From Sipunculus nudus (taxonomy: Eukaryota > Annelida > Sipuncula > Golfingiida > Sipunculidae): a stretch of DNA of 64,000 bases. The notes below the pieces were generated by a model that ran no database searches, was not told the DNA's origin, and saw nothing but the letters and a program-made list of their open reading frames with translations. The stretch is from positions 1 to 64,000 of the forward strand of contig JAPPUL010000092.1 in assembly GCA_026874595.1 (NCBI GenBank), in the 5' to 3' direction. Positions 9,078-18,311 of this stretch are shown here, piece after piece. Position 1 is the first letter of the stretch. Every line of letters begins with the position of its first letter. The position numbers were made by a program, and so were the translations under genes.

Positions 9078-9947
9078 ATGGCTTTTATCCTTGAATCGTA
9101 CATGCTTTATGTAGCAACATCTTGGCTTATTTTTGGTATAATGGCTTTAAGTCTTGATTTGGTATGGGGAGGGGGCGGGATATTAAGGGTCAAACTATAT
9201 TATATGGGCTTGGAGGGTATGGAGGGGCTATTATGGCAATTAACTTTCAACCCTTATTAGGTAATACCTTTCTTATAGCCTTACCCACAGTATTGATTGG
9301 TTCCTTTCTTGCGTTTATAATTGGCTGGATTATCTTTTATGCTCGAATAGCGCCATTGCAAATAACGATATTAACCTACACATTAACTTTAATAGTGTGG
9401 ACTTTTGGAGTATCGTTTTCGACTGAAGTAGGACAAGCGGTTATAGGTGATAATGGGATGTCAAACATTCCGTGATACTAAGTTTTGAGCCGGAAGCTTC
9501 CGGGCTTAGTGAACAAGGGATGTTTTTGAGTGTCTTTTATCTTTAGTATCTTTAGTCTTCCAGTTTTTAATGAAGACCCCTTTTGGTAAGGTAATTGAAT
9601 GTATTCGCTTAGATATACAAAAGACTGAGTTGTTAGGCTATGACGTTAGTATCAAACAATACTTTTTACAATTGCGGGAGGTATAGCAGGACTTGGAGGT
9701 TCATTATTTGCTTTATGGAGCAATTATCTTAATCCATCAATATTTTCAATATCAGAAGCTCTGCTAGTTCCAATATATGTATTGGTTGGGGGATTAGGTA
9801 CTCTTACAGGGGCCTTTTTAGGAGCAATAAGTGTATCCTGGTTATCCTATTACTTAGGGAGCCTATAAGGAGGGCAAGCGACCTTATTAATAGGTTTTAT
9901 TTTGATCTTGATGGTCTTATTAAAATATCACTGGCTGATGCCTATGA
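9078..9947 (+). pseudogene. urtC: Branched-chain/urea ABC permease remnant (UrtC/LivM-like)
   Basis: A second permease in pieces. MAFILESYMLYVATSWLIFG opens it, GIMALSLDLVWGGGGI follows, then a shifted frame gives GQTILYGLGGYGGAIMAINF and RIAPLQITILTYTLTLI. After stops near 9474, a further frame gives FTIAGGIAGLGGSLFALWSN and ISEALLVPIYVLVGGLGTL, the conserved LivM C-terminal block. At least three lesions are shared by both copies. The upstream bases show no other gene. Confidence 0.7.
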
Positions 9948-9949
9948 GT

Positions 9950-10678
9950 ATTTGTGCCAAGGTGCAAGCAAAACGTTTAGAACTCATAATGTATATAAAT
10001 CATTTGGAGGGGTTATACCGGTTAATAAGATTAGCTTAGAGTTTATGCGAGGGAAAGTGTCTTGTGTTATAGGCCCTAACGGGGCGGGAAAAAGTTCTTA
10101 TTTAAAAGTATGCGTTGGTAATTATGAGACACAGGGGGGTAGTATATATTTAGGAGAAAGTGATATAACTAAGTGGCAAATGTATAAACGAGTACATGGA
10201 GGGTTGGAGTGAAGATGCAAAAGCCTCAAGTTTATAAAGAGTTTAGTGTAAGAATATATGGATATCGTCTTATAGTTATAGTAGGAGTAAATATGGAGCA
10301 GATAAGGTAAAAGCTATGATGCTAGAGATTATAGGCGGGAGCTCACAAAAAGATAGACTAGTTAATACACTGTCTCATGGAGAGCAACAATGGCTTGATA
10401 TTATAATGGTCCTAAGTCTGTTTCCCTCGATAATACTATTTGATGAACCGGCAGCAGGTATGAGCCTGTCTGAGAAAGAAGAGCTTGTGCGACTGATGGT
10501 AAAGCTATCCAAACATAAGACTATAGTGATAGTTGATCACGACATGGCATTTATAAAGAGCTTAGAAGCGGATATAACAGTTATGCATCAAGGGAGTGTA
10601 TTTGCAAAATGGAGTATAGAAGATCTACATAAGGATGAAAGGATATTAGATATATATTTAGGACGTAAGAATGCTTGA
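9950..10678 (+). pseudogene. urtD: Urea/branched-chain ABC ATPase remnant (UrtD/LivG-like)
   Basis: The N-terminal half (9952-10212) carries YKSFGGVIPVNKISLEF and Walker A GPNGAGKSS. The frame is lost between about 10200 and 10320. The C-terminal half (10316-10678) carries a changed signature (LSHGEQQWLDI), Walker B IILFDEPAAGMS and H-loop IVIVDHDM. The Q-loop/helical region is damaged or missing. An intact ATPase of this type has about 250 residues. It overlaps urtE by 8 bases, retaining the ancestral operon layout. Confidence 0.75.
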
Positions 10679-11369
10679 GCTAAAAGATGTAAGAGGGGGT
10701 TATGATAAAACGCTTGTAATAGATAATATAAACTTAAGAATTGTGAATTGTGAAAGGGTAGCTTTACTTGGAAGGAATGGGGTTGGCAAAACGACATTAT
10801 TAAAATATATTATGGGACTTTTGAACTTTGCATGTGGTTTTATTTCTATGTCAGACATTCAATTAAAAGCAAATGCTTTATCAAGAGCAAGAGCAGGTAT
10901 TGGTTATGTCCCCCAAGGGCGCTTTGTTTTTGAAAGGCTTTCGGTAAGAGAAAATATAGCAGTTGTGGCTCATGCTAATAGATTTCCAGTTAAAGATGCA
11001 CTTGATTTTGCTTTTTTAACTTTCCCTATTTTAAAAGAACATCAAAACCGGAATGCAGGTTCTTTAAGTGGGGGCCAACAACAAATACTATCAATAGCCA
11101 GAGCCTTATCATTAAATCCTAAAATAATGTTACTTGACGAACCTAGTGAAGGGATACAGCCGTCTATAGTAGATGAGATATCTAAAGCTTTGAATGAACT
11201 AAGTATTAAAAGACAGATGAGCCTTATTATAGCAGAACAAAACATAGATTTTTGTATGTCGGTTGCAGATAGAGCTTTAATTATGGATCAGGGGACAATA
11301 ATTAAAAGCTTTACAAAAGAAGAGTTAAATGAAGATAAAGCCATATTAAAAGATTTATTAGCAATCTAG
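10671..11369 (+). CDS. urtE: ABC transporter ATPase UrtE/LivF-like
   Basis: This is the only uninterrupted transporter gene of the cluster (232 residues, the normal length of UrtE/LivF). Walker A is GRNGVGKTT (about residues 35-43), the Q-loop lies in IGYVPQGRFVF, the signature is LSGGQQQ, Walker B is IMLLDEPSEG and the LivF-type switch is IIAEQNIDF. It would hydrolyse ATP at the inner membrane to drive uptake of urea or short amides through UrtBC. With permeases and binding protein destroyed it has no obvious partner, so it is probably a recently orphaned gene rather than a working one. Confidence 0.85.
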   Translation: MLELKDVRGGYDKTLVIDNINLRIVNCERVALLGRNGVGKTTLLKYIMGLLNFACGFISMSDIQLKANALSRARAGIGYVPQGRFVFERLSVRENIAVVAHANRFPVKDALDFAFLTFPILKEHQNRNAGSLSGGQQQILSIARALSLNPKIMLLDEPSEGIQPSIVDEISKALNELSIKRQMSLIIAEQNIDFCMSVADRALIMDQGTIIKSFTKEELNEDKAILKDLLAI

Positions 11370-11408
11370 AAGGCTAAGGATCTTAACTTAATAAAGTGGT
11401 CTTAGAAT

Positions 11409-12736
11409 ATGAATGAATTAATAGTATCTTTGTCTAAAATAATAAATGGGCTTGAATCTAAAAGTTTTAGCTGCAAAGAGCTTATGAGAGGATGTTTAGA
11501 GAACATATCCAAATATAATGCCAAAGTCAATGCAATAGTAAATATAGATTTTGAAAAGAGTTTATTAAAAGCTAAAAAAGCAGATGCTTTATTATTTAAA
11601 GGGATAAGGCGTGGTATTTTGCATGGTATCCCCATAGGGGTAAAGGATAATTATATAACTATAGATTATCCAACAACTGCGTGTTCAAATGTTTTAAAAC
11701 CTTATGAAAAAAGTGATAATGATGCTGCTTTAATAAAGACTCTTAAAGAGCAAGGAGCAATAGTAATAGCAAAAACTAATATGAATGGGCCTATGGAGCT
11801 ACAAATGAAATATCTAATATAGGAGGGACAAGGAATCCGTGGAATCTGGATCATATAACTGGAGGTTCAAGTGGCGGCTTGGCAGCTGGAGTAGCCAGTG
11901 GGATGTTTGTGTGTGCACTTGGTAGTGATACAGGTGGTTCTATAAGGATTCCGTGTTCTGGATGTGGTATTTCTGGTATAAAGCCTACTTATGATCTTCT
12001 TAACAAAGAGGGAGTTCTTCCTCTTTCATATAGTCTTGATGTAGTTGGCCCTATGGCAAGGAGTGCATCTGATTTAGAAATCCTGCTTAAAGTAATGTTA
12101 GATAAGGTAAAAGCTAAAAAGATAAATTATCATGAAAACTTAGTAAGTTTGAAGGGCCTTCATTTTGGTATTCCTATTGGTTATAATTTTGAAAGGGAAG
12201 CGCTTGTAGAAAAGTGTTTTAGAGAAGCAGTCAACACTTTTAAAGAGCTTGGTGCTACAAAAGAGGAGGTAGAGATTCCTTATATGAAGGAAGGATATGA
12301 TGCGTGGAGGACTATATTACGTGTTGAAGCTACAACTTACCATCAAAAAAACATGGAAAATGCTCCTTATGCATATTCTGAGAATGTACGTATATTGTTA
12401 GAAAAAGGAGAAAAGATTTTGGCGACTGATTATTTAAAAGCTTTACAATTTCGTAGTAAATTTGTGGAGAATTTAAATAGAATTAGTAGTAAATTTGATG
12501 CTCTTTTATTCACTACTCTACCTATTTCACCGCCTAAAATAGGCACCGATAAAGTACAATTACTAAATAAGACAATAAGCGTACAAGAATCAATGACTTA
12601 TTTGGCTTGGCTTGCAAATTATGCAGGGTTCCCACAAGTTTCAATTCCATGTGGCTTTGGTTATAATAATTTACCGATAGGTCTTGCATTAATGTCTTTT
12701 GCTATTTTTCATAAAGCTCTTTCAAATATTTTCTAA
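11409..12736 (+). pseudogene. Amidase signature family enzyme, frameshifted
   Basis: Two frames make up one amidase. The first (11409-11822) has the N-terminal helix and the catalytic-lysine block IPIGVKDNYI; the second (11879-12736, its frame readable from about 11790) has the GGSSGG serine cluster at 11860-11877, GSDTGGSIRIPCSGCGISGI and GPMARSASDLE. A one- or two-base change near 11781-11793 separates them in both copies. The C-terminus (LALMSFAIFHKALSNIF) does not match the family end, so a second lesion is likely. Amidases beside urtABCDE usually hydrolyse the imported amide to ammonia. Confidence 0.8.
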
Positions 12737-12888
12737 ATCTGTAGGGCTATAAGGCTAATATTATAAACAGAAAATCTATTATAGGATACTAAAAGCTTAT
12801 TTTATGAATTTAATATGATGCTCTGAACACCTAAGCCGCTTGGAAACGTGGCTTTGAGGCTAAAAGGATAACTCTTATAGCTTATACA
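12737..12888. other. Convergent intergenic gap
   Basis: Gap between the plus-strand amidase remnant and the minus-strand yiiM remnant. AAGCC at 12831-12835 can pair with GGCTT at 12848-12852, a weak hairpin without a T run. Nothing else is seen. Confidence 0.3.
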
Positions 12889-13500
12889 TTAATATATCGC
12901 TTCGTTCCACTCGCTCGCTAAGCCAGGTATATCTTTTGTAGAGCTTTTATTAAGGAAATATTGCCATACGCTGCTAACAGAAGCACTATTTTCAAGCCTG
13001 TCTTTTAATTCTAGCATATCCCCTTTTTGTATTGTTCCTTCTTCTAAAACTCTATAATACCAGCCCGTAATTCCTTTTAATATGATATTGTCCAACATAA
13101 GCATTGCCGAGTTTATGATTTAGTTTCCAGCACGGCATTCTAGGTTGTGATACTTGAATAATAGCCTCTCCAATTTTGAAGATGTCGCCTATATGAATAT
13201 TTGTATCTGTTAAACCTTGTGTTTTGAAGTTTTCGCCAACGTAAAAATCTTTTTTATCCTTTAGATGCACAAAGGCTTTTTTTAGTAATTTATAATTTTC
13301 GTATGTGAAGTGGCAAATAGCTTTTTCAAATCCTCCATGCACTCGTCTGTCAACTTGCAGATCGCCTGTTAATCCAAGTTTTGTTAAATAGACTTTAGTA
13401 TCAATTGTTTTTTTTAAAAAATGCCAGTAGCTACTTGATGTGGGTCTATTTTAGATTTAACAGCTATTCTAAGATCAAGTAGCTTGGCTTTTATAAGCAT
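12889..13500 (-). pseudogene. yiiM: MOSC-domain protein (YiiM-like), frameshifted
   Basis: Read from 13500 the frame starts MLIKAKLLDLRIAV and reaches ATGIF, breaks at the T/A homopolymers near 13409-13421, resumes with LGLTGDLQVDRRVHGG and the conserved cysteine block PRMPCWKLNHKLGN, and breaks again near 13090 before ILKGITGWYYRVLEEG. These are the YiiM-type MOSC blocks, a family that handles molybdenum cofactor sulfur or reduces N-hydroxylated bases. Both copies share the breaks. It lies 33 bases downstream of the aldehyde dehydrogenase on the same strand. Confidence 0.7.
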
Positions 13501-13532
13501 ATCTTTATAGTTTAAACTATAAACAAAATCTT

Positions 13533-15033
13533 TTAAAAGAACCCTAATGGTGAAGAATTATAACTAACCAGTAGGTTTTTGGTTTGTTGATAATGCTCCA
13601 ACATCATTTTATGTGTTTCTCGACCTATGCCTGATTTTTTATAACCACCAAAAGCAGCATGAGCAGGATATAAGTGATAACAATTTGTCCAGACTCGACC
13701 TGCCTTTATTGCACGTCCAACACGATATGCACTGTTGATGTCTCTTGTCCAAACACCAGCCCCTAGTCCATAAATAGTATCATTAGCAATATTAATTGCC
13801 TCTTTTTCTGTTTTGAATTTAGTAATGCCTACTACAGGGCCAAAGATTTCCTCTTGGAAAACCCTCATTTCGTTATTGCCTGCAAGTATGGTTGGCTTTA
13901 TATAAAAGCCATCGTTTAAATCACTACTAAGAGTTTCCTTATCGCCGCCAACCAAAACTTTAGCTCCTTCCTTACGACCAGTTTTCTATATAAGACAATA
14001 TCTTATCAAACTGCTCAAGACTAACTTGGGCTCCAACTTGACATTCTGTATCTAGAGGATTACCTTGCTTTATTTTTTTCGTGCGTTTTATTAGGGCTTC
14101 TACAAAGTCTTCGTAAATTTCTTCTTCTACTAGGATTCTTGAGGGGCAAGTACAAACCTCGCCTTGGTTTAGGAATGCAAGGGCTGCTCCTTCTAGGCAT
14201 TTATCTAGGTATTCGTCTTCGTGATCAAAGATGTCTTTGAAGAAAATATTAGGCGATTTACCGCCGAGTTCAACAGTTGCAGGGATCATGTTAGCCGAGG
14301 CGTTTTCTAATACAATTGCCCCAACTTCGCTTGAGCCTGTAAATGCTAGTTTTGCAATTTTTTTTGACTGTGCAAGAGCGGCTCCTGCCTCCTCTCCATA
14401 ACCGTGTACAACATTAAGCACTCCGGCAGGTAATAGATGAGAGATAAGCTCTAAGAACAAGCATATAGATAAAGGAGTTTGTTCTGCTGGTTTTAGAACT
14501 ATACAGTTTCCTGTTGCCAAAGCAGGAGGTATTTTCCAAGCACTCATTAATAATGGGAAGTTCCATGGAATAATTTGTCCGACCACGCCTAAAGGTTCGT
14601 GAAAATGGTAAGCGACAGTGTTTTCATCTAACTGACTATGAGTACCTTCTTGCGAACGAATACAACCTGCGAAATAGCGATAATGATCAACTACTAAAGG
14701 CAAATCTGCGGCTAGGGTTTCGCGTATTGGTTTGCCGTTATCCCAAGTTTCTGCAAGGGCTAGGGTTTCTAGGTTTTCTTCGACGATATTAGCTATTTTT
14801 AATAAGATATTTGAGCGGTGTGTTACTGAAGTTGAAGCCCAGCTGTTGGCAGCAGCGTGAGCGGCATTTAGTGCTAAGTTAATATCTTTTTCGTTTGATC
14901 TTGGTATTTTACAAAATACTTCACCGGTAACAGGAGAAATGTTATCAAAATACCTCCCGTCTATCGGAGCAGTCCATTGCCCGTCAATATAGTTTTCATA
15001 CTGACTTTTAAATGTTGGTTTATTGTATACCAT
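13533..15033 (-). pseudogene. Acetaldehyde dehydrogenase (AcoD/ExaC-like), frameshifted in this copy
   Basis: Same gene as the intact 499-residue frame at 58010-59509, but one extra T in a T run near 13983 splits it into 15033-13972 and 13955-13533. The oxyanion Asn (PWNFP), general base Glu (VELGGKSPN) and catalytic Cys (GEVCTC) all lie in the first part. Only this base distinguishes the copies here, so it may be a sequencing or assembly error rather than a real mutation. Confidence 0.85.
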
Positions 15034-15194
15034 ATCTATACTCCTTATATTTAGTTATAGCTAAATGTACTAATTATTTCACTATAAAAGTCTATTATTA
15101 TTTATTTAACAATCTTTTATAAGATCTTGCCTAATAGCCAGGAACTAATTAAAATAGTTTTTAAGTTTATTATAAGAAGTACGATAAAAGTGTA
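15034..15194. other. Divergent promoter region between dehydrogenase and parA array
   Basis: AT-rich region upstream of the minus-strand aldehyde dehydrogenase, with a good ribosome-binding site (AAGGAG on the minus strand at about 15043-15048). TAGTTATAGCTA at about 15053-15064 is a small palindrome that could be an operator. No clear -35/-10 pair can be asserted. Confidence 0.35.
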
Positions 15195-15434
15195 CAAAGG
15201 GTAACAAAAGGTAACAAAGGGCACCAAAAGGCGACAAAAGGTAGCAAAGAGCGACAAAAGGCACCAAAGGGCGACAAAAGGTAACAAAGGGCACCAAAAG
15301 GTAGCAAAGGGCACCAAAAGGCGGCAAAATGCGACAAAGGGCGACAAAAGGTAGCAAAGAGCGGCAAAAGGCGACAAAGGGCACCAAAATGCGACAAAGG
15401 GCGACAAAGTATCACAAAGGGTAACAAAGAGTAG
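15195..15434. repeat. Phased 10-bp tandem array upstream of parA (24 units)
   Basis: Exactly 24 units of 10 bp, each starting CAAA and then rGG or a variant plus a variable triplet (caaagggcac, caaaaggtag, caaaaggcga). There is no length drift: every unit is exactly 10 bases. Copy 2 holds 42 units, a difference of exactly 180 bp. The array lies directly upstream of the parA ribosome-binding site, where ParA-type plasmids place their centromere (parS) or autoregulatory operator. Repeats near one helical turn would put every site on one DNA face. Confidence 0.85.
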
Positions 15435-15493
15435 TTTTGTTTTTATGTGTAATAAAAAAAGAGGAGATAAAAAGGAGATAAAAAGGAGGAGTA

Positions 15494-16250
15494 ATGAAAA
15501 AGATAGCAATACGGACGAAAAAAAGGTGGGGTAGGCAAATCAACAACAGCAGCAAATATAGGTTATTGGCTTTCAAAGCAGGGCAAACGAGTATGCCTAG
15601 TAGATATAGACTCGCAGTTTAATCTAACAACGATGCTGGGGTACGGACAAAACAGGGTAGAGAAGACGCTAATAGATTATATAAGGGGAGATAATATAGA
15701 CGACGTTGCAGTAGAGATACGTAATAATTTATATTTGATACCGTCAAGTTGTGCCTTGGCTGAGGTCTCGGAAGTGCTTAGGGTACGACCTCCAGAATTA
15801 ACTCTTAGATACAGACTAAAAGAAAAAGCGCCTTATGAGTATATGATATTCGACTGTCCACCTGGAGAATCACCTTTAATAACAAATGTGCTTTGTTATG
15901 TAGAGGAGGTATGGGCGCCTTTGCAGACTCAATATTTAAGTCTTGAAGGGTTGCGGCAGGTTACTGATGAGATAGAATCAAATAACCGTGATTTTGGACC
16001 CTATGGAGTAAAAGCGCAAGTAAAGCTTGTGGTACCGACAATGTTTGACGGGCGTACAAACTTGTCATATGATGTACTTAAGATGGCGGAGGCTAAATAT
16101 AATGTGCTAGTATCAAATCCGATAAGACGAACAGTTAAGTTAGAAGAGTGTCCGAGTTATGGCAAGACAATATTTGAATATGATCCTCGGGGTAATGGAG
16201 CAAAAGATTATATGGAATTAGGAGAGAGGATATTGTCAAATGAAAAATAA
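15494..16250 (+). pseudogene. parA: ParA partition ATPase, frameshifted in this copy
   Basis: Identical to the intact 251-residue ParA at 60150-60905 except for one extra A in the A run at about 15519-15525, which breaks the frame within codons 9-10, just before the deviant Walker A, and for a silent base change at 15743. The remaining frame (from 15633) keeps the Walker B-like MIFDCPPGES. Ribosome-binding site AGGAGG precedes the start. As with the dehydrogenase, the indel is confined to this copy and to a homopolymer, so an error is at least as likely as a lesion. Confidence 0.8.
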
Positions 16251-16521
16251 GCGAACTGGTTTAGGACCGGGTTTAAATAATACATTAGGATACAAGCCGC
16301 CGAAATCGGTTATGGGAGGGGAGGAGTTAAGTAAAACAAGCCTATTGAATAAAGAGATGGCTGACGAGAAAGAGCTTACACGGCTTGCAATACGACTTAG
16401 TAAAGAAGAAGGGAAATTGATAAAAGCAGTATCGCGAAGAAATAATGTAAAGAAGGCAACGGCCCTACATATAATCCTTGCCGACTTTGCAAGGCGCCAT
16501 CCCGATATATTAGACAACTAA
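16240..16521 (+). CDS. Small ParB-like/partition partner protein
   Basis: A 93-residue basic protein whose start overlaps the parA stop by 11 bases, so the two are translationally coupled. N-terminal half is unstructured (GLGPGLNNTLGYKPPKS); the C-terminal half (LAIRLSKEEGKLIKAVSRRN, then KATALHIILADFARRHP) looks like a ribbon-helix-helix DNA-binding domain, as in ParG/Omega-type centromere binders. It is not a KorB/Spo0J-type ParB. By position it should bind the array upstream of parA and regulate the operon. Function is inferred from context. Confidence 0.65.
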   Translation: MKNKRTGLGPGLNNTLGYKPPKSVMGGEELSKTSLLNKEMADEKELTRLAIRLSKEEGKLIKAVSRRNNVKKATALHIILADFARRHPDILDN

Positions 16522-16590
16522 TTGTATAAAAAGCAACTAATTGTATAAAAAGCAACTAATTGTATAAAAAGCAACTAATTGTATAAAAAA
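16515..16590. repeat. Four 19-bp direct repeats starting in the parB-like stop codon
   Basis: Unit caactaattgtataaaaag is repeated three times exactly and a fourth time with a changed end (16515, 16534, 16553, 16572). The TAA stop of the parB-like gene lies in the first unit. A related TTGTATAAA follows at about 16595. The units contain an imperfect palindrome (CAACTAATTG). Candidates are iterons, a second partner-binding site or a transcription end region. Confidence 0.75.
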
Positions 16591-17184
16591 CGAGTTGTAT
16601 AAATTAGAATTAATAGCCACTTAAAAGAACTTATATAGCCCGCAAATGTTGCTTTAAAGATATTAATATCGTTTTTAAGGTTACTCCTTTAATCTGTAAG
16701 GTTTTTATTTATATGCTCCTTAAAGCTTACGAATAGCCTTATTACGTTTACTAATGGGACTTATCAATTTTGCTTACTTTTAATATCTGATTTTAATATC
16801 ATAATAAAGCCTTAGCATGTGTTTGAATCTTGATATTACCTGATATGCTAATAATCTTTAACTTTTCTAATTGTTCCTTTACTATATTCCTAATCTTTTC
16901 GTAAATCATGAAAAAGCTCCTATACTAAGGAATTTCTGTTTTTTGCTAAAAATGCTATAATAGCGGAAATGGAGTAGACTAATGACATTAGATATTGTTA
17001 AGGATTTAGTTATAACAAAGGATTTAAAAGAGGTATTGAAAATGAAATATAGTTCCGAAAATAAAGGAAGCGGAAATGCGGGTGAGAAATGCGGGTGAGA
17101 AATGCAGGCGAGAAAGCAGGACGGATATATAGAAAGTTTATAAAAATAATGTTTATAGAATAGGGAAAGAGGCTGAAAGAGCGA
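16591..17184. other. 594-bp gap before the recombinase
   Basis: AT-rich, largely without a gene. A TATAAT box at 16956-16961 lies 21 bases before a short frame at 16982. TTAATATC-type motifs recur (about 16661, 16781, 16791) with an inverted form GATATTAATATC at about 16659-16670. This could be origin DNA or an attachment region; I cannot decide. Confidence 0.35.
16982..17098 (+). CDS. Short frame upstream of recombinase (38 aa)
   Basis: Begins ATG with GGAG seven bases upstream and a TATAAT box before that, so it has expression signals. It encodes MTLDIVKDLVITKDLKEVLK and a polar tail, ending TGA. It could be a leader peptide or the broken N-terminal part of the recombinase, which lacks a usual N-terminal domain. 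It is the same in both copies. Confidence 0.35.
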   Translation: MTLDIVKDLVITKDLKEVLKMKYSSENKGSGNAGEKCG

Positions 17185-17904
17185 ATGAAAGAGCGAATGA
17201 AAGAGCGAATGAAAGAGCGAATGAAAGAGAAGAAGTTATTATTATCTGTGGACAGAGTAGAATGCAACCTTTACGCGCCTTTAATGATTAATGTAGAGTG
17301 CGGAGGAGATAAAAGCGGGAGAATATTGTATGGCCAGAAGAAGGGATTTAGTAGAAAAGAGGTTGAGGTATTGAAGGGCTTACTAAGGAGTCGCGGCATG
17401 CTACGCGATCTTGCATTATTGAGCGTAGGTCTTGATACTATGTTACGTAGTGGAGATTTGTTAAAACTTGTGGTAGGAGATATTGTAAGCCAGAGCGGGG
17501 AGTTACGCAAAGAAATAAGTCTGCGTCAGGAGAAGACAGGGGTAGTACAGGTTGTAGAATTATCCCAAGCGAGCCACGAGGTGTTGTACAAATATTTGGG
17601 GGGGCGAGAGGGTTTAAAATTAGAAGACAAAGTATTTGTGGGATTAAATCGCGGGTCAAAGGGTTTAAGTAGCCGACGTTTTAGGGGGCTGGTAAAGGAG
17701 TGGGCAAGAGAGCTTGGACTTGATGCGCGAGAATATTCAACACATTCGCTACGTCGAAGTCGAGCGGGTTATATTTATAAAGAGACAGGAAATATAGAGG
17801 TGGTAAGGATATTGCTTGGTCAAAAGAGTTTATCAGCGACGCGTCATTATTTAAACATCAGTACAGAAGAGGCGTTAATGATAGGAAGAAAGTACATGCT
17901 TTAG
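17185..17904 (+). CDS. Tyrosine recombinase / integrase
   Basis: The 239-residue product is a tyrosine recombinase catalytic domain: R88 (MLRSGDLL), K117 (RQEKTG), H187-x-x-R190 (HSLRR), and nucleophile Y222 (RHYLNI). The usual second His of box III is Gln (LGQ, Q213), an uncommon but tolerated change. The core-binding domain is short. The first four codon blocks (MKERMKERMKERMKE) come from a 12-bp DNA repeat, so the true start may be any of several ATG or an upstream frame. Copy 2 differs at one residue (Gly versus Arg, about 136). The role may be plasmid dimer resolution or integration; short recombinases of this type are common on proteobacterial plasmids. Confidence 0.85.
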   Translation: MKERMKERMKERMKEKKLLLSVDRVECNLYAPLMINVECGGDKSGRILYGQKKGFSRKEVEVLKGLLRSRGMLRDLALLSVGLDTMLRSGDLLKLVVGDIVSQSGELRKEISLRQEKTGVVQVVELSQASHEVLYKYLGGREGLKLEDKVFVGLNRGSKGLSSRRFRGLVKEWARELGLDAREYSTHSLRRSRAGYIYKETGNIEVVRILLGQKSLSATRHYLNISTEEALMIGRKYML

Positions 17905-17949
17905 AATATTATTAATTCTCTAACTAAACTCTCTAATTTAAATACTTAC

Positions 17950-17974
17950 GCTGCCGTTATAAATAGATGGCAGC
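17950..17974. terminator. Hairpin between convergent genes
   Basis: GCTGCC (17950-17955) pairs perfectly with GGCAGC (17969-17974) around a 13-base AT-rich loop. It lies between the plus-strand recombinase and the minus-strand gene at 17993. No long T run follows, so its strength as an intrinsic terminator is uncertain. Confidence 0.5.
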
Positions 17975-17992
17975 ATAATTGATACTAGTTAT

Positions 17993-18292
17993 TTAGGAGG
18001 GAGAGACAGAAATATTTTCTTTTTCTGAGAAAGGTTTTGGCTCTATAGCGAAAGAGGAAATTTGCTTTTTATAATGGTCAGGATGAGTTTTATTAAAAAC
18101 AGAGATGACAAAGGCAGAAAATGCTTGATAGCCAAGAGCATTCCCAAAAATATCTTTATGCTCCGTTTGTACATTCCAACTTCTTTGTCCAGGAGAAGGT
18201 AGTGTATAGTAAGCCGCTTTAGCTTGTTTTAGAAGTAAATTAATATTGTGTTTTCCGAAAGGGAATAAATTGTTTAAAGATAATTTTTTCAT
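17993..18292 (-). CDS. Hypothetical protein, 99 aa, partner of the 18312-18731 gene
   Basis: Start chosen at 18292 because GGAG lies 7 bases upstream; the frame runs further up but without a better start. Sequence begins MKKLSLNNLFPFGKHNINLL and contains TLPSPGQRSWNVQTEHKDIF and a Pro/Ser-rich tail. Unrecognised. It follows the 139-residue gene on the same strand with a 19-base gap, so they form an operon. Unchanged in copy 2. Confidence 0.6.
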   Translation of the reverse strand: MKKLSLNNLFPFGKHNINLLLKQAKAAYYTLPSPGQRSWNVQTEHKDIFGNALGYQAFSAFVISVFNKTHPDHYKKQISSFAIEPKPFSEKENISVSPS

Positions 18293-18311
18293 AGAAATCT
18301 CCATAAAGTTA

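Noticed and set aside
12831-12852. Terminator hairpin after the amidase
   Set aside because: Five-base stem without a T run; too weak to call.
15117-15509. Long minus-strand Leu/Pro/Cys/Phe frames through the 10-bp array (also 59593-60231)
   Set aside because: They exist because the unit lacks stops on that strand; three overlapping frames are open together, starts are poor and length differs between copies.
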